A stretch of DNA of 64,000 bases from Comamonadaceae bacterium 2PF (GTDB lineage: Bacteria > Pseudomonadota > Gammaproteobacteria > Burkholderiales > Burkholderiaceae_C). The stretch lies in contig SCMV01000010.1 of assembly GCA_005502875.1 (NCBI GenBank), positions 1 to 64,000 on the forward strand, read 5' to 3'. Of the stretch, positions 49,194 through 58,059 are shown piece by piece (position 1 is the stretch's first letter; every line of letters begins with the position of its first letter). The notes under the pieces were generated by a model. That model saw nothing but the letters and a program-made list of their open reading frames with translations, had not been told where the DNA came from and searched no databases. Position numbers and translations under genes: made by a program.

Positions 49194-49484
49194 TCAGCGC
49201 AGCTTGCCCATCAGGCCTTCCATGTTTTCCAGGAAGGCGGTGATGCGCGCGTCGGCGTCGGGGGTGTCTGCGAGCTGCACTTGCAGGTGTTGTTCCATCT
49301 GGCAGCGCACCATGCGCAGGTAGGTGCTGTCCAGGGCCTTGCGCACGGCGGCCATCTGCATGGCGATGGCTTGGCAGTCCTCGCCTTCTTCGACCATGCG
49401 CTGGATGCCGCGCAACTGGCCTTCGGCCCGTTTGAGGCGGTTGAGGATGTCGGTGCGGTGGCGGTCGTTGTCCAGGGTGTCCAT
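49194..49484 (-). CDS. CsoR/RcnR/FrmR-family transcriptional regulator
   Basis: All-helical repressor of 96 residues (metal-sensing family, DUF156). The DNA-contact region LNRLKRAEGQLRGIQRM and Cys37 in GEDCQ are conserved. At the position of the metal-binding His (CsoR His61, RcnR His60) it has Gln62, preceded by Cys61 and followed by His66. This ligand set fits neither the copper nor the nickel/cobalt pattern exactly, so the inducer is open. It is first in a likely operon with DUF3422. Confidence 0.85.
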   Translation of the reverse strand: MDTLDNDRHRTDILNRLKRAEGQLRGIQRMVEEGEDCQAIAMQMAAVRKALDSTYLRMVRCQMEQHLQVQLADTPDADARITAFLENMEGLMGKLR

Positions 49485-49556
49485 GTTGGCGCGGGGGTGG
49501 CGGACGGTCGGGGAGGGGCTGACTGCCCTGGGGAGGCAGACCGCGCAGTCTAGGGA

Positions 49557-49570
49557 TACCGGGCGGGGTA
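49557..49570. promoter_or_regulatory. Candidate operator for the CsoR/FrmR-type regulator
   Basis: TACC-GGGCGG-GGTA forms an inverted repeat flanking a G-rich tract, the general look of RcnR/FrmR/CsoR operators. It lies 73-86 bases upstream of the regulator ATG. Weak evidence on sequence alone. Confidence 0.3.
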
Positions 49571-49643
49571 AGCAAGCATCGTTCCCCCGTGGGTGCCTTG
49601 GGTCACACGCGGTGAGGCGCTGGCTTGACGGGCGTCAAGCAGC

Positions 49644-50024
49644 TCAGCCGGGGATGAGGACGCTGCTCTGGGGGCGGGCCGGATCGTAGAAGACCTTGAC
49701 ATGGGCGCCCACGCGAAAGGGCGCCAGTTCTTGCTGAACTTCCTCTTTGGTCATGTATCGCCGACCGAACGCTTGCAGCCGATCACCCGTGTAGGACACG
49801 CCGTTGACCATGTAGGCGTAACGCACCTCGGCGACCCAGTCGTGCTTGGCGCTCTCGGGCTCGGCCGGGTTGTCGTGCACGGCGCGGGGTTGGGCGGTCA
49901 GCATGACGCCCTCGACACTCGGCCACTGCGGGCTGTTGCGCTTGACTTCCCAGGCACGCCAGGCAAAGAGGGCGGCGATCAGGACGATGGCCAGCAGCAG
50001 GATTTTTCCGAAGTCGTCGCTCAT
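49644..50024 (-). CDS. DUF3592 domain-containing membrane protein
   Basis: Small protein of 126 residues with one N-terminal helix (residues 6-24) and a beta-rich domain containing the DUF3592 pattern: WPSVEGVMLTAQ, VRYAYMVNGVSYTGDRL and VKVFYDPARPQSSVL. Function unknown. An eight-base inverted repeat (GCTTGACG/CGTCAAGC, 49623-49640) lies directly after the stop and could end transcription, though it lacks a T-tract. Confidence 0.85.
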   Translation of the reverse strand: MSDDFGKILLLAIVLIAALFAWRAWEVKRNSPQWPSVEGVMLTAQPRAVHDNPAEPESAKHDWVAEVRYAYMVNGVSYTGDRLQAFGRRYMTKEEVQQELAPFRVGAHVKVFYDPARPQSSVLIPG

Positions 50025-50188
50025 CGCAGGAGGCCCTCCGTGGGGCAGGCTCGTGTCAGGGTGGGGGTGATTGTGCCGCCTTGCTCGCAGGTGAGGGATG
50101 ATGTCGGCCTGGCTGCCTTCTGATGCCGGGCACCTGCCTGGCAGGCTTGTGCCGATTGTCTTTTCGATCGTTTTTTCCTCGCGCCACC

Positions 50189-50818
50189 ATGTCCGACGCC
50201 CCCGCCTCTCGCCCTGATCAACCCTCCGGGCACAGCCCGTTTTATGCCCACATCGCCCGCCTGCGCCACATCAAGCGCTGGGGCCTGATGCGCAACGCCG
50301 TCGAAGAGGACGTGGCCCAGCACAGCTGGGAGGTGGCGGTGCTGGCCCACGCGCTGGCCGTCATCAGCCGAGATGTGTTCCAGCAGCCTGTCGACCCGAA
50401 CGCGGTGGCGGCCCGGGCGCTCTTTCACGACGCGACCGAGGCCATCACCGGCGACCTGCCGACCCCGGTCAAGTACTCGCCGGCCATGCGCCACGCCACC
50501 GCCAACCTGGAAGGCGAGGTCTGCCGGGAGATGGTGGCGCTGCTGCCGCCCGCGCTGCAGCCGGCCATCGGCGAGATGATGGACCACGAGCAGTGGCCCA
50601 CCCATGAGGCCGCACTGGTCAAGACGGCCGACCGCCTGGCCGCCTGGTTCAAGTGCCGGGCGGAGTTGCGCTACGGCAACCCGGAGTACACGCAGGCCGC
50701 GCAACAAATCGAGGGCAAGCTGAACCAGCACATGACGCCCGAGTTGCGTTACTTCCTCGACACCTTCGGCGCGGCCTTCGACCTCACGCTCGACTCGTTG
50801 ATGCAGCAAGGCGGCTGA
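50189..50818 (+). CDS. YfbR-like 5'-deoxynucleotidase (HD domain)
   Basis: HD-superfamily nucleotidase of 209 residues, expected to release phosphate from deoxynucleoside 5'-monophosphates. Metal ligands are visible in QHSWEVAVLAH, the HD pair in LFHDATEAITGDLPTPVKY, and the later Asp in VKTADRLAAW. The ATG at 50189 is chosen; the longer frame has no family sequence. It converges on putA with a three-base gap. Confidence 0.9.
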   Translation: MSDAPASRPDQPSGHSPFYAHIARLRHIKRWGLMRNAVEEDVAQHSWEVAVLAHALAVISRDVFQQPVDPNAVAARALFHDATEAITGDLPTPVKYSPAMRHATANLEGEVCREMVALLPPALQPAIGEMMDHEQWPTHEAALVKTADRLAAWFKCRAELRYGNPEYTQAAQQIEGKLNQHMTPELRYFLDTFGAAFDLTLDSLMQQGG

Positions 50819-50821
50819 AGC

Positions 50822-53800
50822 TCACCCCGCCAACAACCCGACGTTGCCGCCTGCTGCGGTGGTGTTGATGGTCACCGTCTGCTCGACACAAAAGCGCGGC
50901 AGGTAGTGCGGCCCGCCCGCCTTGGGGCCCGTGCCGCTCAGGCCTTGCCCACCGAATGGCTGCAGGCCCACCACCGCGCCCACCATGTTGCGGTTGACGT
51001 AGACGTTGCCCACGCGGGCCGCGCCCGCCAGCGCCTGAGCGCGGCTGTCGATGCGGGTCTGGATGCCCAGCGTCAGGCCATAGCCCAGTTGGTTGATGTG
51101 CTCGATCACGGCCTGCGGGTCTCCCCGCCAGCGCCAGACCTGCAGCACCGGGCCGAAGATCTCCTGCCCCACGCGCGCCGGCGAATCGACCTCGAAGGCC
51201 TGGGGCGGGAGCAGTGGCGTCAGCGCGGCCCTGCCAGGCGAGAGGTCGCCATGGATGCCTCCCTCCGATCCATCGAGCGTGACATCCCACAGCGGGCGGG
51301 CTTCATGGTGCAGTCGCTCGACCTGGGCTAGCACGTTGGCGTGGGCCTGGGCGTCGATCAACGGCCCCACGTCCGTGTCGATGCGCGCCGGGTCGCCCAC
51401 CCTCAGCTCGCGCACGGCCCCCGAGATCATCTGCAGCACGGGCTCGGCGACGTCCTCGTGCACGCACAGCAGGCGCAACGCAGAGCAGCGCTGGCCGGCC
51501 GAGCGGAAGGCGCTTTGCAGCACCGCGTCGCACACCTGCTCCGGCAAGGCGCTGGGGTCGACCAGCATGGCGTTGAGCCCGCCCGTCTCGGCGATCAGCG
51601 GCACGATGGGGCCGTCTGACGCGGCCAGGGCTCGCTGGATGAGCTTGGCCACTTGCGTCGAGCCCGTGAAAGCCACACCCGCGATGCCCGCCTGGGCCAC
51701 CAGGGCCGCGCCCACCGTTTCGCCTGGGCCGTGCAGGCCTTGCAGCACTTCGGCGGGCACGCCAGCCTCGTGCATCAGCTCGATCGCGGCCATGGCCACC
51801 GCAGGGGTCTGCTCGGCGGGCTTGGCCAGCACGCAGTTGCCCGCCGCCAGCGCCGCCGACACCTGCCCGATGAAGATGGCCAGCGGGAAGTTCCAGGGGC
51901 TGATGCAGACCCAGGTGCCGCGCCCTCGCAGCGTGAGCACATTGGATTCGCCCGTGACGCCTGGGTAGGGCGCGGGCATGGTTTGTGGCGCCATCACGCG
52001 CTCGGCCTCGACCGCGTAGAAGCGCAGGAAGTCGATGGCCTCGCGCACCTCGGCGATGGCGTCTGGCCAGGTCTTGCGGCCCTCTTGCACGAGCAGGGCG
52101 CAGAAGCTGGGCAGTCGCGCTTGCAGGGCTTGTGCGGCGCTTCGCAGGATGCGGGTGCGCTCGCCAACGGGGCGGTCGCGCCACGCCGGGAAGGCGGCTT
52201 GGGCGCGCTCGAATGCGGCGGGCACGCCTTGCGGTGACGCCTCGACCACATGAGGCACCGGCGTCGAGTGCAGCGTGGACAGCAAGGCTTCCCGCTCTGA
52301 CCGCACGTGCAGCGCCGGCCCCGTGCTGTTGAGTCGGGCCGGGCCAAAGATGTCGGCCGGCAAAGGCTGACCCGGTTGTGGCGAGAGGTGCAGGGGCGAG
52401 CGCAGCAGCTCGTCGAACCCGAAGGTCGGGTCGGCCAGCTGGTGCACGAAGGAGCTGTTGGCGCCGTTTTCCAGCAGGCGGCGCACCAGGTAGGCCAGCA
52501 GGTCGCGGTGCGGGCCCACCGGCGCGTAGACGCGACAACTCAGCAGCGGCTCGCGCAGCACCTCGCGGTACAGGCCCTCGCCCATGCCGTGCAGGCGCTG
52601 CAGCTCGAATCGAGCATCGCGCTGACGCGCCATCTGCAGCAAAGCGGCCACCGTGCCGGCGTTGTGCGTGGCGAACTGCGGGTAGAGGGCATCGGGCGCA
52701 TCGAGCATGGCGCGTGCGCAAGCCAGGTAGGCGATGTCGGTGTGGTGCTTGTGCGTGAAGACGGGGTAGTGGGGCAGGCCCTCTTCCTGCGCGCGCTTGA
52801 CCTCGGCGTCCCAGTAAGCACCTTTGACGAGCCGACACATCAGGCGGATGCGGTGCCGGCGCGCCAGCGCGATCACGTGTTCAACCAGCTCCAGCGAGCG
52901 GGTCTGATAGGCCTGCAAGGCCAGGCCGAAGCCCTGCCAGCTTGGGGCTTCGGCGGCGATGCGCGCCATCAGCGCATCGGCCACGTCGAGCGACAGCTCC
53001 AGCCGGTCCACCTCTTCGGCATCCAGCGTGAGGTTGATGTTGGCGGCTGCTGCGCGCTGACAAAGCGCCCACACGCGGGGCACGAGTTCGGCCATCACGC
53101 GCTCGCGCTGGGCGTCTTCGTAGCGCGGGTGCAGGGCGCTGAGCTTGATCGACAGGCCATCGGCCAGCATGGGCGTGTGGGCTTCGCGCTGTGCCTGGGC
53201 AATGCTGTCGAGCGCACCTTCGTAGGCTCGCAGGTAGCGCAGGGCATCGGCTTCGGTGCGCGCGCCTTCGCCCAGCATGTCGAAGCTGAAGCGCACGCCG
53301 GGGTGCTGGCGGTGCACCTGAGCGGCTTCGCGAAGTGCCTGCTCGATGGTCTGGCCGAGCACAAACTGTTGGCCCAGCAACTGCACGGCGCGCACGGCTG
53401 CGGCCACCACTGCCTTGGCGCCCAGTCGAGCGGCGACGCCATCACCACCTTGGCCGCTTTTGCCCGCCCCTGAGCTGGGGTGATGTGCCGCCGGCAGGAA
53501 GTGCTTGGACCAGGCCACCGCCGTGCTGGAGAGGCGAGCGATCGCTGAATCACCGTGTGCGCTGAAGTCGGCGCGGCCCAGTTGGTCGGCGGTCAGCGCG
53601 ATGGCCGTGTCGGCATCGGGCACGCGCAGCAGGGCCTCGGCCAGGCGCATCAGTGCCAGGCCTTCCTGGCTGGAAATCGGGAACTCCTTGAGCAGCGATT
53701 CAAGCGCCCAGAAGGGCGGAGGGTGGTCGCGCACGGCCTGCACCCACGGGCGCGCCTGGCGCATGGCTTCGTCCCAGTTCAGCGCCCCCTCCAGCGTTTG

Positions 53801-53854
53801 CAAACGGTGCCGCACGACATCGGCTTCGGGGCGACACGGGTGGGGCAGGCGCAT
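50822..53854 (-). CDS. putA: Bifunctional proline dehydrogenase / glutamate-semialdehyde dehydrogenase PutA
   Basis: Oxidises proline to glutamate in two steps, using FAD then NAD. Length 1010. The proline dehydrogenase barrel spans about residues 170-460 (LSIKLSALHPRYE, RLVKGAYWDAEVK); the aldehyde dehydrogenase spans about 520-1000 with Glu in AETGGLNAM and catalytic Cys790 in RSAGQRCSALR. It lacks the N-terminal ribbon-helix-helix DNA-binding domain of enteric PutA, so it is an enzyme only. AAGGAG lies seven bases before the ATG at 53854. Following the cyclodeaminase and arginase genes in the same direction, it completes arginine to ornithine to proline to glutamate. Confidence 0.96.
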   Translation of the reverse strand: MRLPHPCRPEADVVRHRLQTLEGALNWDEAMRQARPWVQAVRDHPPPFWALESLLKEFPISSQEGLALMRLAEALLRVPDADTAIALTADQLGRADFSAHGDSAIARLSSTAVAWSKHFLPAAHHPSSGAGKSGQGGDGVAARLGAKAVVAAAVRAVQLLGQQFVLGQTIEQALREAAQVHRQHPGVRFSFDMLGEGARTEADALRYLRAYEGALDSIAQAQREAHTPMLADGLSIKLSALHPRYEDAQRERVMAELVPRVWALCQRAAAANINLTLDAEEVDRLELSLDVADALMARIAAEAPSWQGFGLALQAYQTRSLELVEHVIALARRHRIRLMCRLVKGAYWDAEVKRAQEEGLPHYPVFTHKHHTDIAYLACARAMLDAPDALYPQFATHNAGTVAALLQMARQRDARFELQRLHGMGEGLYREVLREPLLSCRVYAPVGPHRDLLAYLVRRLLENGANSSFVHQLADPTFGFDELLRSPLHLSPQPGQPLPADIFGPARLNSTGPALHVRSEREALLSTLHSTPVPHVVEASPQGVPAAFERAQAAFPAWRDRPVGERTRILRSAAQALQARLPSFCALLVQEGRKTWPDAIAEVREAIDFLRFYAVEAERVMAPQTMPAPYPGVTGESNVLTLRGRGTWVCISPWNFPLAIFIGQVSAALAAGNCVLAKPAEQTPAVAMAAIELMHEAGVPAEVLQGLHGPGETVGAALVAQAGIAGVAFTGSTQVAKLIQRALAASDGPIVPLIAETGGLNAMLVDPSALPEQVCDAVLQSAFRSAGQRCSALRLLCVHEDVAEPVLQMISGAVRELRVGDPARIDTDVGPLIDAQAHANVLAQVERLHHEARPLWDVTLDGSEGGIHGDLSPGRAALTPLLPPQAFEVDSPARVGQEIFGPVLQVWRWRGDPQAVIEHINQLGYGLTLGIQTRIDSRAQALAGAARVGNVYVNRNMVGAVVGLQPFGGQGLSGTGPKAGGPHYLPRFCVEQTVTINTTAAGGNVGLLAG

Positions 53855-53925
53855 GGCGGGCTCCTTGGGTGGCGTGGGACTGGGGCGCGGCTTCGGTTGC
53901 GTTGGTGAGGGCTGCTGCGTTGACC

Positions 53926-54870
53926 TCAACGCGTCGGTGCGCGCATCAGCGTGGTTTTACCGAACAGGCTTTCGATCAGGTCCACGGCGAGCTCGGCCGT
54001 CTGGTTGCGCACGTCCAGCGCGGGGTTGAGCTCGACCACGTCCAGCGAGCCCAGCAGGCCGGTGTCGGCGATCATCTCCATGCACAACTGGGCCTCGCGG
54101 TAGGTGGGGCCGCCGCGCACGGGCGTGCCCACGCCGGGCGCGATGTCGGGGTCGAGGCAATCGACGTCCAGGCTCACGTGCAGGTGGGTGTTCTCGTCCA
54201 GTCCGAGCAGGGCCTGTTCCATGGTCTGGCGCATGCCGTGCTCGTCGATGTGGCGCATGTCGAAGACCTCGATGCCCAGCGCGTGCACCAGGCGCTTTTC
54301 GCCTTCATCCACGCTGCGGATGCCGATCTGGCGCAGCTCGCTGGCCTCGAGCGCCGGCACGTGCCCACCCAGGCCGGTCAGCGCTGTCGGGCCATGGCCG
54401 CACAGGCAGGCCACGGGCATGCCATGCAGGTTGCCGGTGGGCGTGAGTGCTGCCGTGTTGAAGTCCGCGTGCGCGTCGAGCCAGAGCACGCGCAGGCGTT
54501 TGCCCATCGCGCGGCAGTGGCGGGCCACGGCGCTGATCGAGCCGATGGCCAGGCAGTGATCGCCACCCAGCAGGATGGGCAGCCGCCCGCTGGCCAGCTC
54601 GCCATGCACCACCTCGTGCACCTGCTCGTTCCAGGCGGTGACTTCCGGCAGGTGTCGCCAGCCATCGATGGCGGGTTGGCAAGGGTTGTCTGGGCCATGC
54701 AGGTCGCCCAGGTCCTGCACCTGCAGGCCGCAGCGCTGCAACGCTTCAGCCAGGCCAGCCACGCGCAAGGCACCTGGGCCCATGCGGGCGCCGATGCAGC
54801 TGGCGCCGACGTCGGTGGGGGCACCGATCAGGCTGACGTGTCGATGGCGCGTTGGCGTGTGAGGGCTCAT
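53926..54870 (-). CDS. Arginase (ureohydrolase family)
   Basis: Predicted manganese enzyme splitting arginine into ornithine and urea; 314 residues. Metal sites are all present: GGDH, DAHADFN, and SLDVDCLDPDIAPG. The N-terminus SLIGAPTDVGASCIGARMGP is typical of true arginases rather than agmatinases, and the downstream ornithine- and proline-using enzymes support this. Its ATG overlaps the cyclodeaminase stop (ATGA). The urea product links it to the urease and urt genes elsewhere in the window. Agmatinase or another ureohydrolase activity is the alternative. Confidence 0.93.
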   Translation of the reverse strand: MSPHTPTRHRHVSLIGAPTDVGASCIGARMGPGALRVAGLAEALQRCGLQVQDLGDLHGPDNPCQPAIDGWRHLPEVTAWNEQVHEVVHGELASGRLPILLGGDHCLAIGSISAVARHCRAMGKRLRVLWLDAHADFNTAALTPTGNLHGMPVACLCGHGPTALTGLGGHVPALEASELRQIGIRSVDEGEKRLVHALGIEVFDMRHIDEHGMRQTMEQALLGLDENTHLHVSLDVDCLDPDIAPGVGTPVRGGPTYREAQLCMEMIADTGLLGSLDVVELNPALDVRNQTAELAVDLIESLFGKTTLMRAPTR

Positions 54871-55961
54871 GCGGCTTGCCGTGGCTGGGGTTGCCCGGCA
54901 GGTGTCGATGCGGTCGACAGCAGGCCGAGCAGGTCCTTGGGGTTGGCGGGCGCGGGCACCAGCGACAGCGTCTGCAGGATGCCCAGTGCGTCGGCGCAGT
55001 CTCGCATGAACCGCAGCGCGGTGAAATCTTCCAGGGCGAAGCCGACGGAATCGAAGACGGTGATGTCGCCGTCGTGCACGCGGCCTGCGGCCTGGCCGCT
55101 GAGCACGCGCCACAGCTCGGTCACGGGGAAGTCGGCCGGCATCTGCTGGATGTCGCCCTCGACGCGCGTTTGCGGTTCGTACTCGACGAAGACGCGTGCG
55201 GCCCGCAGCACCTCGGCGGCCAGCTCGGTCTTGCCTGGGCAGTCGCCGCCCACGGCGTTGAGGTGCATGCCGGGGCGCAGCATGTCGGCGGTGACGATGG
55301 TGGCGCAGGCCTTGTCGGCCGTCAGCGTGGTGACGATGTCGGCGCCTTGCACGGCTTCGGCGGTGCTGGCGCAGGGTGTGACTTTCAGCGTGCCGTGGGT
55401 GTGTTCGGCGAGGTTGTGCGCCAGCTTGGCGGTGGCCGCCGGGTCGATGTCGAAGAGCCTCACTTCGCGGATGCCCAGCAGGTGGTGAAAGGCCAGGCAC
55501 TGGAAGTCGCTTTGTGCACCGTTGCCGATCACGGCCATCACTCGGCTGCCTGCGCGGGCGAGGGCGCGCGCGGCGAGCACCGAGGTGGCCGCAGTGCGCA
55601 GGGCCGTGGTCAGCGTGAGCTCGGACAGCAGCAGGGGGGCGCCCGTGCTGACCTCGGCCAGCACCCCGAATGCCATCACCGTGGGCAGGTGGTGGCGGTG
55701 GTTGCCGGGGTGGCCGTTGACGTACTTGAAGCTGTAGTGCCGCCCGTCCGAGGTGGGCATGAGCTCGATCACGCCGTCGCGCGAATGGCTGGCCACGCGG
55801 GCGCAGGTGTCGAACTCGGGCCAGCGGCGAAAGTCGGTGTCCAGCGCAGCGACCAGGCCCCCCAGGCAGCGCCTCAGGCCCATGGTGCGCAGGATGCGCG
55901 CCACGTCGTCCACGCTCAGGTAGCGGGTGTGGGTGGTGGGGATGCCGGCAGGTTGTTTCAT
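54867..55961 (-). CDS. Ornithine cyclodeaminase
   Basis: NAD-dependent conversion of ornithine to proline with loss of ammonia; 364 residues, the usual length. Features include LSVDDVARILRTMG, the substrate-binding region RVASHSRDGVIELMPT and KYVNGHPGN, and the dinucleotide-binding AVIGNGAQSDFQCLAF. The ATG at 55961 is preferred for its GGAGG five bases upstream; an ATG five codons earlier is possible. It is first in the arginase-putA run and divergent from an Lrp-family regulator. Confidence 0.95.
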   Translation of the reverse strand: MKQPAGIPTTHTRYLSVDDVARILRTMGLRRCLGGLVAALDTDFRRWPEFDTCARVASHSRDGVIELMPTSDGRHYSFKYVNGHPGNHRHHLPTVMAFGVLAEVSTGAPLLLSELTLTTALRTAATSVLAARALARAGSRVMAVIGNGAQSDFQCLAFHHLLGIREVRLFDIDPAATAKLAHNLAEHTHGTLKVTPCASTAEAVQGADIVTTLTADKACATIVTADMLRPGMHLNAVGGDCPGKTELAAEVLRAARVFVEYEPQTRVEGDIQQMPADFPVTELWRVLSGQAAGRVHDGDITVFDSVGFALEDFTALRFMRDCADALGILQTLSLVPAPANPKDLLGLLSTASTPAGQPQPRQAA

Positions 55962-56046
55962 GGCCGCCTCCGTCATGGCTGGGTTCAGTCTCCCACGGGG
56001 TGGCCACAATGAAAATCGACAGAACTGCACAAGATCCGTCAGAAAC

Positions 56047-56074
56047 TTGCCATTTCGGCAGCCATTTCTGGCAA
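56047..56074. promoter_or_regulatory. Candidate Lrp/AsnC operator
   Basis: TTGCCA (56047-56052) and TGGCAA (56069-56074) form an inverted repeat; inside it GCCATTTC occurs twice, 12 bp apart (56049 and 56061). It lies in the divergent gap, 12 bases before the Lrp-family ATG and about 90 from the cyclodeaminase ATG. Confidence 0.45.
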
Positions 56075-56085
56075 ATTGTTCAACC

Positions 56086-56511
56086 ATGGACTCGGTCGAT
56101 CAGCAACTCATCGCCCTGCTGCGGCAGGACGCCCGCCTGACGGTGGCCACGCTGGCGCAAAAGTTGGGCGTCTCGCGTGGCACCGTCACCAACCGGCTGC
56201 GCAAGCTGGAAGACGAGGGCGTGATCGTGGGCTACACGGTGCGCCTGCGCCCCGATGCGCAGCCCGAGCTCATCAGGGCCTGGATGAGCATCGCGGTGGA
56301 GGGCAACCGGGCACGAGAGGTGATCGCCTCCTTGCTGGGCGAGCCCGGCGTGGCCAGCCTGCACGACACCAATGGGCGATGGGACCTGCTGGCCGAGTTG
56401 CAGGTGGCGCACCTGGGCGAGTTGTCGCAGGTGCTCGAGCGCATCCGCCTGATCAAGGGCATCAGCCACACCGAAACCAGCTTGCACTTGCAGACCCACC
56501 GCGTTGCTTGA
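56086..56511 (+). CDS. Lrp/AsnC-family transcriptional regulator
   Basis: 141-residue regulator with an N-terminal helix-turn-helix (DQQLIALLRQDARLTVATLA, LGVSRGTVTNRLRKLE) and a C-terminal RAM ligand-binding domain. Divergent from ornithine cyclodeaminase, so it probably responds to arginine, ornithine or proline and controls the arginine-to-glutamate genes. The ATG at 56086 gives the standard family N-terminus. Confidence 0.92.
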   Translation: MDSVDQQLIALLRQDARLTVATLAQKLGVSRGTVTNRLRKLEDEGVIVGYTVRLRPDAQPELIRAWMSIAVEGNRAREVIASLLGEPGVASLHDTNGRWDLLAELQVAHLGELSQVLERIRLIKGISHTETSLHLQTHRVA

Positions 56512-56599
56512 GGCGGTGGGTCGAGCGGGTCAGGGGTTGCAAAGGTGCCTCTGGCGGCGCAAGTGCCCGGCGCCAACGTGGCCGGGCACAAAACCCGGC

Positions 56600-56896
56600 T
56601 CAACGGGCGGCGGCCAGCTTGATGCGGCTGACTTCCTGCGCGAAGGCGCTGCCGGCCCGCAGTTCACGGTACTTGGCCTGTGCGGCCGCATAGGCCTCGG
56701 GCATCAGCATCTGGATTTCAGGGTCGTGGAACTGGTCCAGGCCCGCGCGTTTGGCCAGGATGGCGTCGGCCTGCACTTCTTCGCGGCTCAGCTGCCTGGG
56801 GGCATCGGTGGCCTGCTGTGCCAGGGCTGCCTGGGACATCAGGGCGGCGCTCAATGCGGTCAGCACGGCGGCGGTGATGCGGGTGGTGGTCTTCAT
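56600..56896 (-). CDS. DUF4148-like small exported protein
   Basis: 98-residue protein with a signal peptide (1-26, ending AALA) and the short pattern QLSREEVQADAILAKRAGL, typical of DUF4148 proteins common in Burkholderiales. Function unknown, expected in the periplasm. The ATG at 56896 is used because it begins the signal peptide. It is divergent from a LysR gene. Confidence 0.72.
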   Translation of the reverse strand: MKTTTRITAAVLTALSAALMSQAALAQQATDAPRQLSREEVQADAILAKRAGLDQFHDPEIQMLMPEAYAAAQAKYRELRAGSAFAQEVSRIKLAAAR

Positions 56897-57006
56897 GATC
56901 GGGCCTTTCAGTCTCGGGTTGCGGAAGGGGGCGTGTTCGAGTCGCCTTGGGATCAAGTCTGGGTTTTCCCTTAAGATCAAGCAAATCGATTGAAAACATC
57001 TGTCTC

Positions 57007-57969
57007 ATGAATGAAATCGATGTCCGCCACGCCGACTTCCGTCGCATCGACCTGAACCTGCTGGTGGCCCTCGATGCCTTGCTGAGCGAGCGCCAAGTGG
57101 GCCGAGCTGCCGAGCGCCTGTTCATCGGTCAGCCCGCCATGAGCCACGCCCTGGCTCGTTTGCGCGAGCTCTTCGGTGACGAGCTGCTGGTGCGCACAGG
57201 CCGGCAGATGGTGCTGACCGACCTGGCAACCCAGCTGGCCCCCCGCGTGCGAGCCTGGCTGTTGGCCGGCGCGGCCCTTGTGCTGGATGAGCCGCCATTC
57301 GATCCAGCGCAGGCCCAGGGCCTGGTGCGCATGAGCATCCCCGATGGGCTGGAGTCTTTGATCCTGCCGCCCTTGCTGGCCCGCTTGCGTGCCCAGTCAC
57401 CCGGGGTGCGCGTGAAGGTGCAGCTCATCGAGGTCGAGCGCCTGCTCGATGCGTTGGATGCCGATGAGGTCGACATCGTGGTGGTGGGCGTGCCTTTGCC
57501 TGAGCGCAACTGGCACGAGCGCAAGACCCTGCTGACGGCCACGATGCAGTGCGTGCATTCGCGTCAGCAGCTGTCCATCAAGGGCCCGCTGACCCTGCAA
57601 AAGCTCGCCAAGCTGGACCACGTGGTCAGCAGCTACCGCGGTGAAGCCGTGACGGTGGTGGATGCGGCCTTCGCGGCAGAAGGCTTGCAGCGCAACGTGG
57701 TGGCAGCGGTGGCGGGCGTGGCCTCGACGGTGCGCATCTTGCGCAGCGCGCCACTGGTGTCGATCCAGGTGGTGCTCAGTGGGGTGATGGAGTTGCCGGA
57801 TGACCTGGTGGTCACGCCTTTGCACACGCGCGAGCCCTTGCGCATGTCGGTGGACATGCTCTGGCACCGAAGGCACAGCCAGCAAGGTCTGCACCGGCAT
57901 TTGCGGACACTCATCGGTGAGATATCGACCTCGTTGAGCGACTTGCGCCGCACACCGCGAGCGAAGTGA
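57007..57969 (+). CDS. LysR-family transcriptional regulator
   Basis: 320-residue regulator, NodD/LinR-like in the N-terminus (IDLNLLVALDALLSERQVGR, FIGQPAMSHALARLRELFGD), with a LysR effector domain. Upstream, TCAAGCAAATCGATTGA (56976-56992) fits the T-N11-A rule as an operator in the gap shared with the DUF4148 gene. Targets and effector unknown. Confidence 0.9.
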   Translation: MNEIDVRHADFRRIDLNLLVALDALLSERQVGRAAERLFIGQPAMSHALARLRELFGDELLVRTGRQMVLTDLATQLAPRVRAWLLAGAALVLDEPPFDPAQAQGLVRMSIPDGLESLILPPLLARLRAQSPGVRVKVQLIEVERLLDALDADEVDIVVVGVPLPERNWHERKTLLTATMQCVHSRQQLSIKGPLTLQKLAKLDHVVSSYRGEAVTVVDAAFAAEGLQRNVVAAVAGVASTVRILRSAPLVSIQVVLSGVMELPDDLVVTPLHTREPLRMSVDMLWHRRHSQQGLHRHLRTLIGEISTSLSDLRRTPRAK

Positions 57970-58032
57970 TCAATCCAGCCAGAACCCTTTGTTCATCGGG
58001 TTCTCGCTGAGATGTCCCAGCCGGGACCACAG

Positions 58033-58059
58033 GCTTATCCACAGAAACTGTGGATAAGC
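58033..58059. repeat. Inverted pair of consensus DnaA boxes
   Basis: GCTTATCCACAG and CTGTGGATAAGC are perfect 12-base arms around AAA. Each contains a full consensus DnaA box, TTATCCACA, in opposite orientation. The site sits between the convergent LysR and AraC genes, touching the AraC stop. It could bind DnaA or simply form a terminator-like hairpin; no T-tract is present. Confidence 0.65.

Noticed and set aside
53926-56007. Apparent 693-codon protein containing arginase
   Set aside because: The first 380 codons are an out-of-frame reading of ornithine cyclodeaminase. Arginase starts at 54870 with an ATGA overlap.
58033-58059. Chromosomal replication origin
   Set aside because: There are two DnaA boxes but no dnaA, dnaN, rpmH or gyrB nearby, no further boxes and no AT-rich unwinding element.
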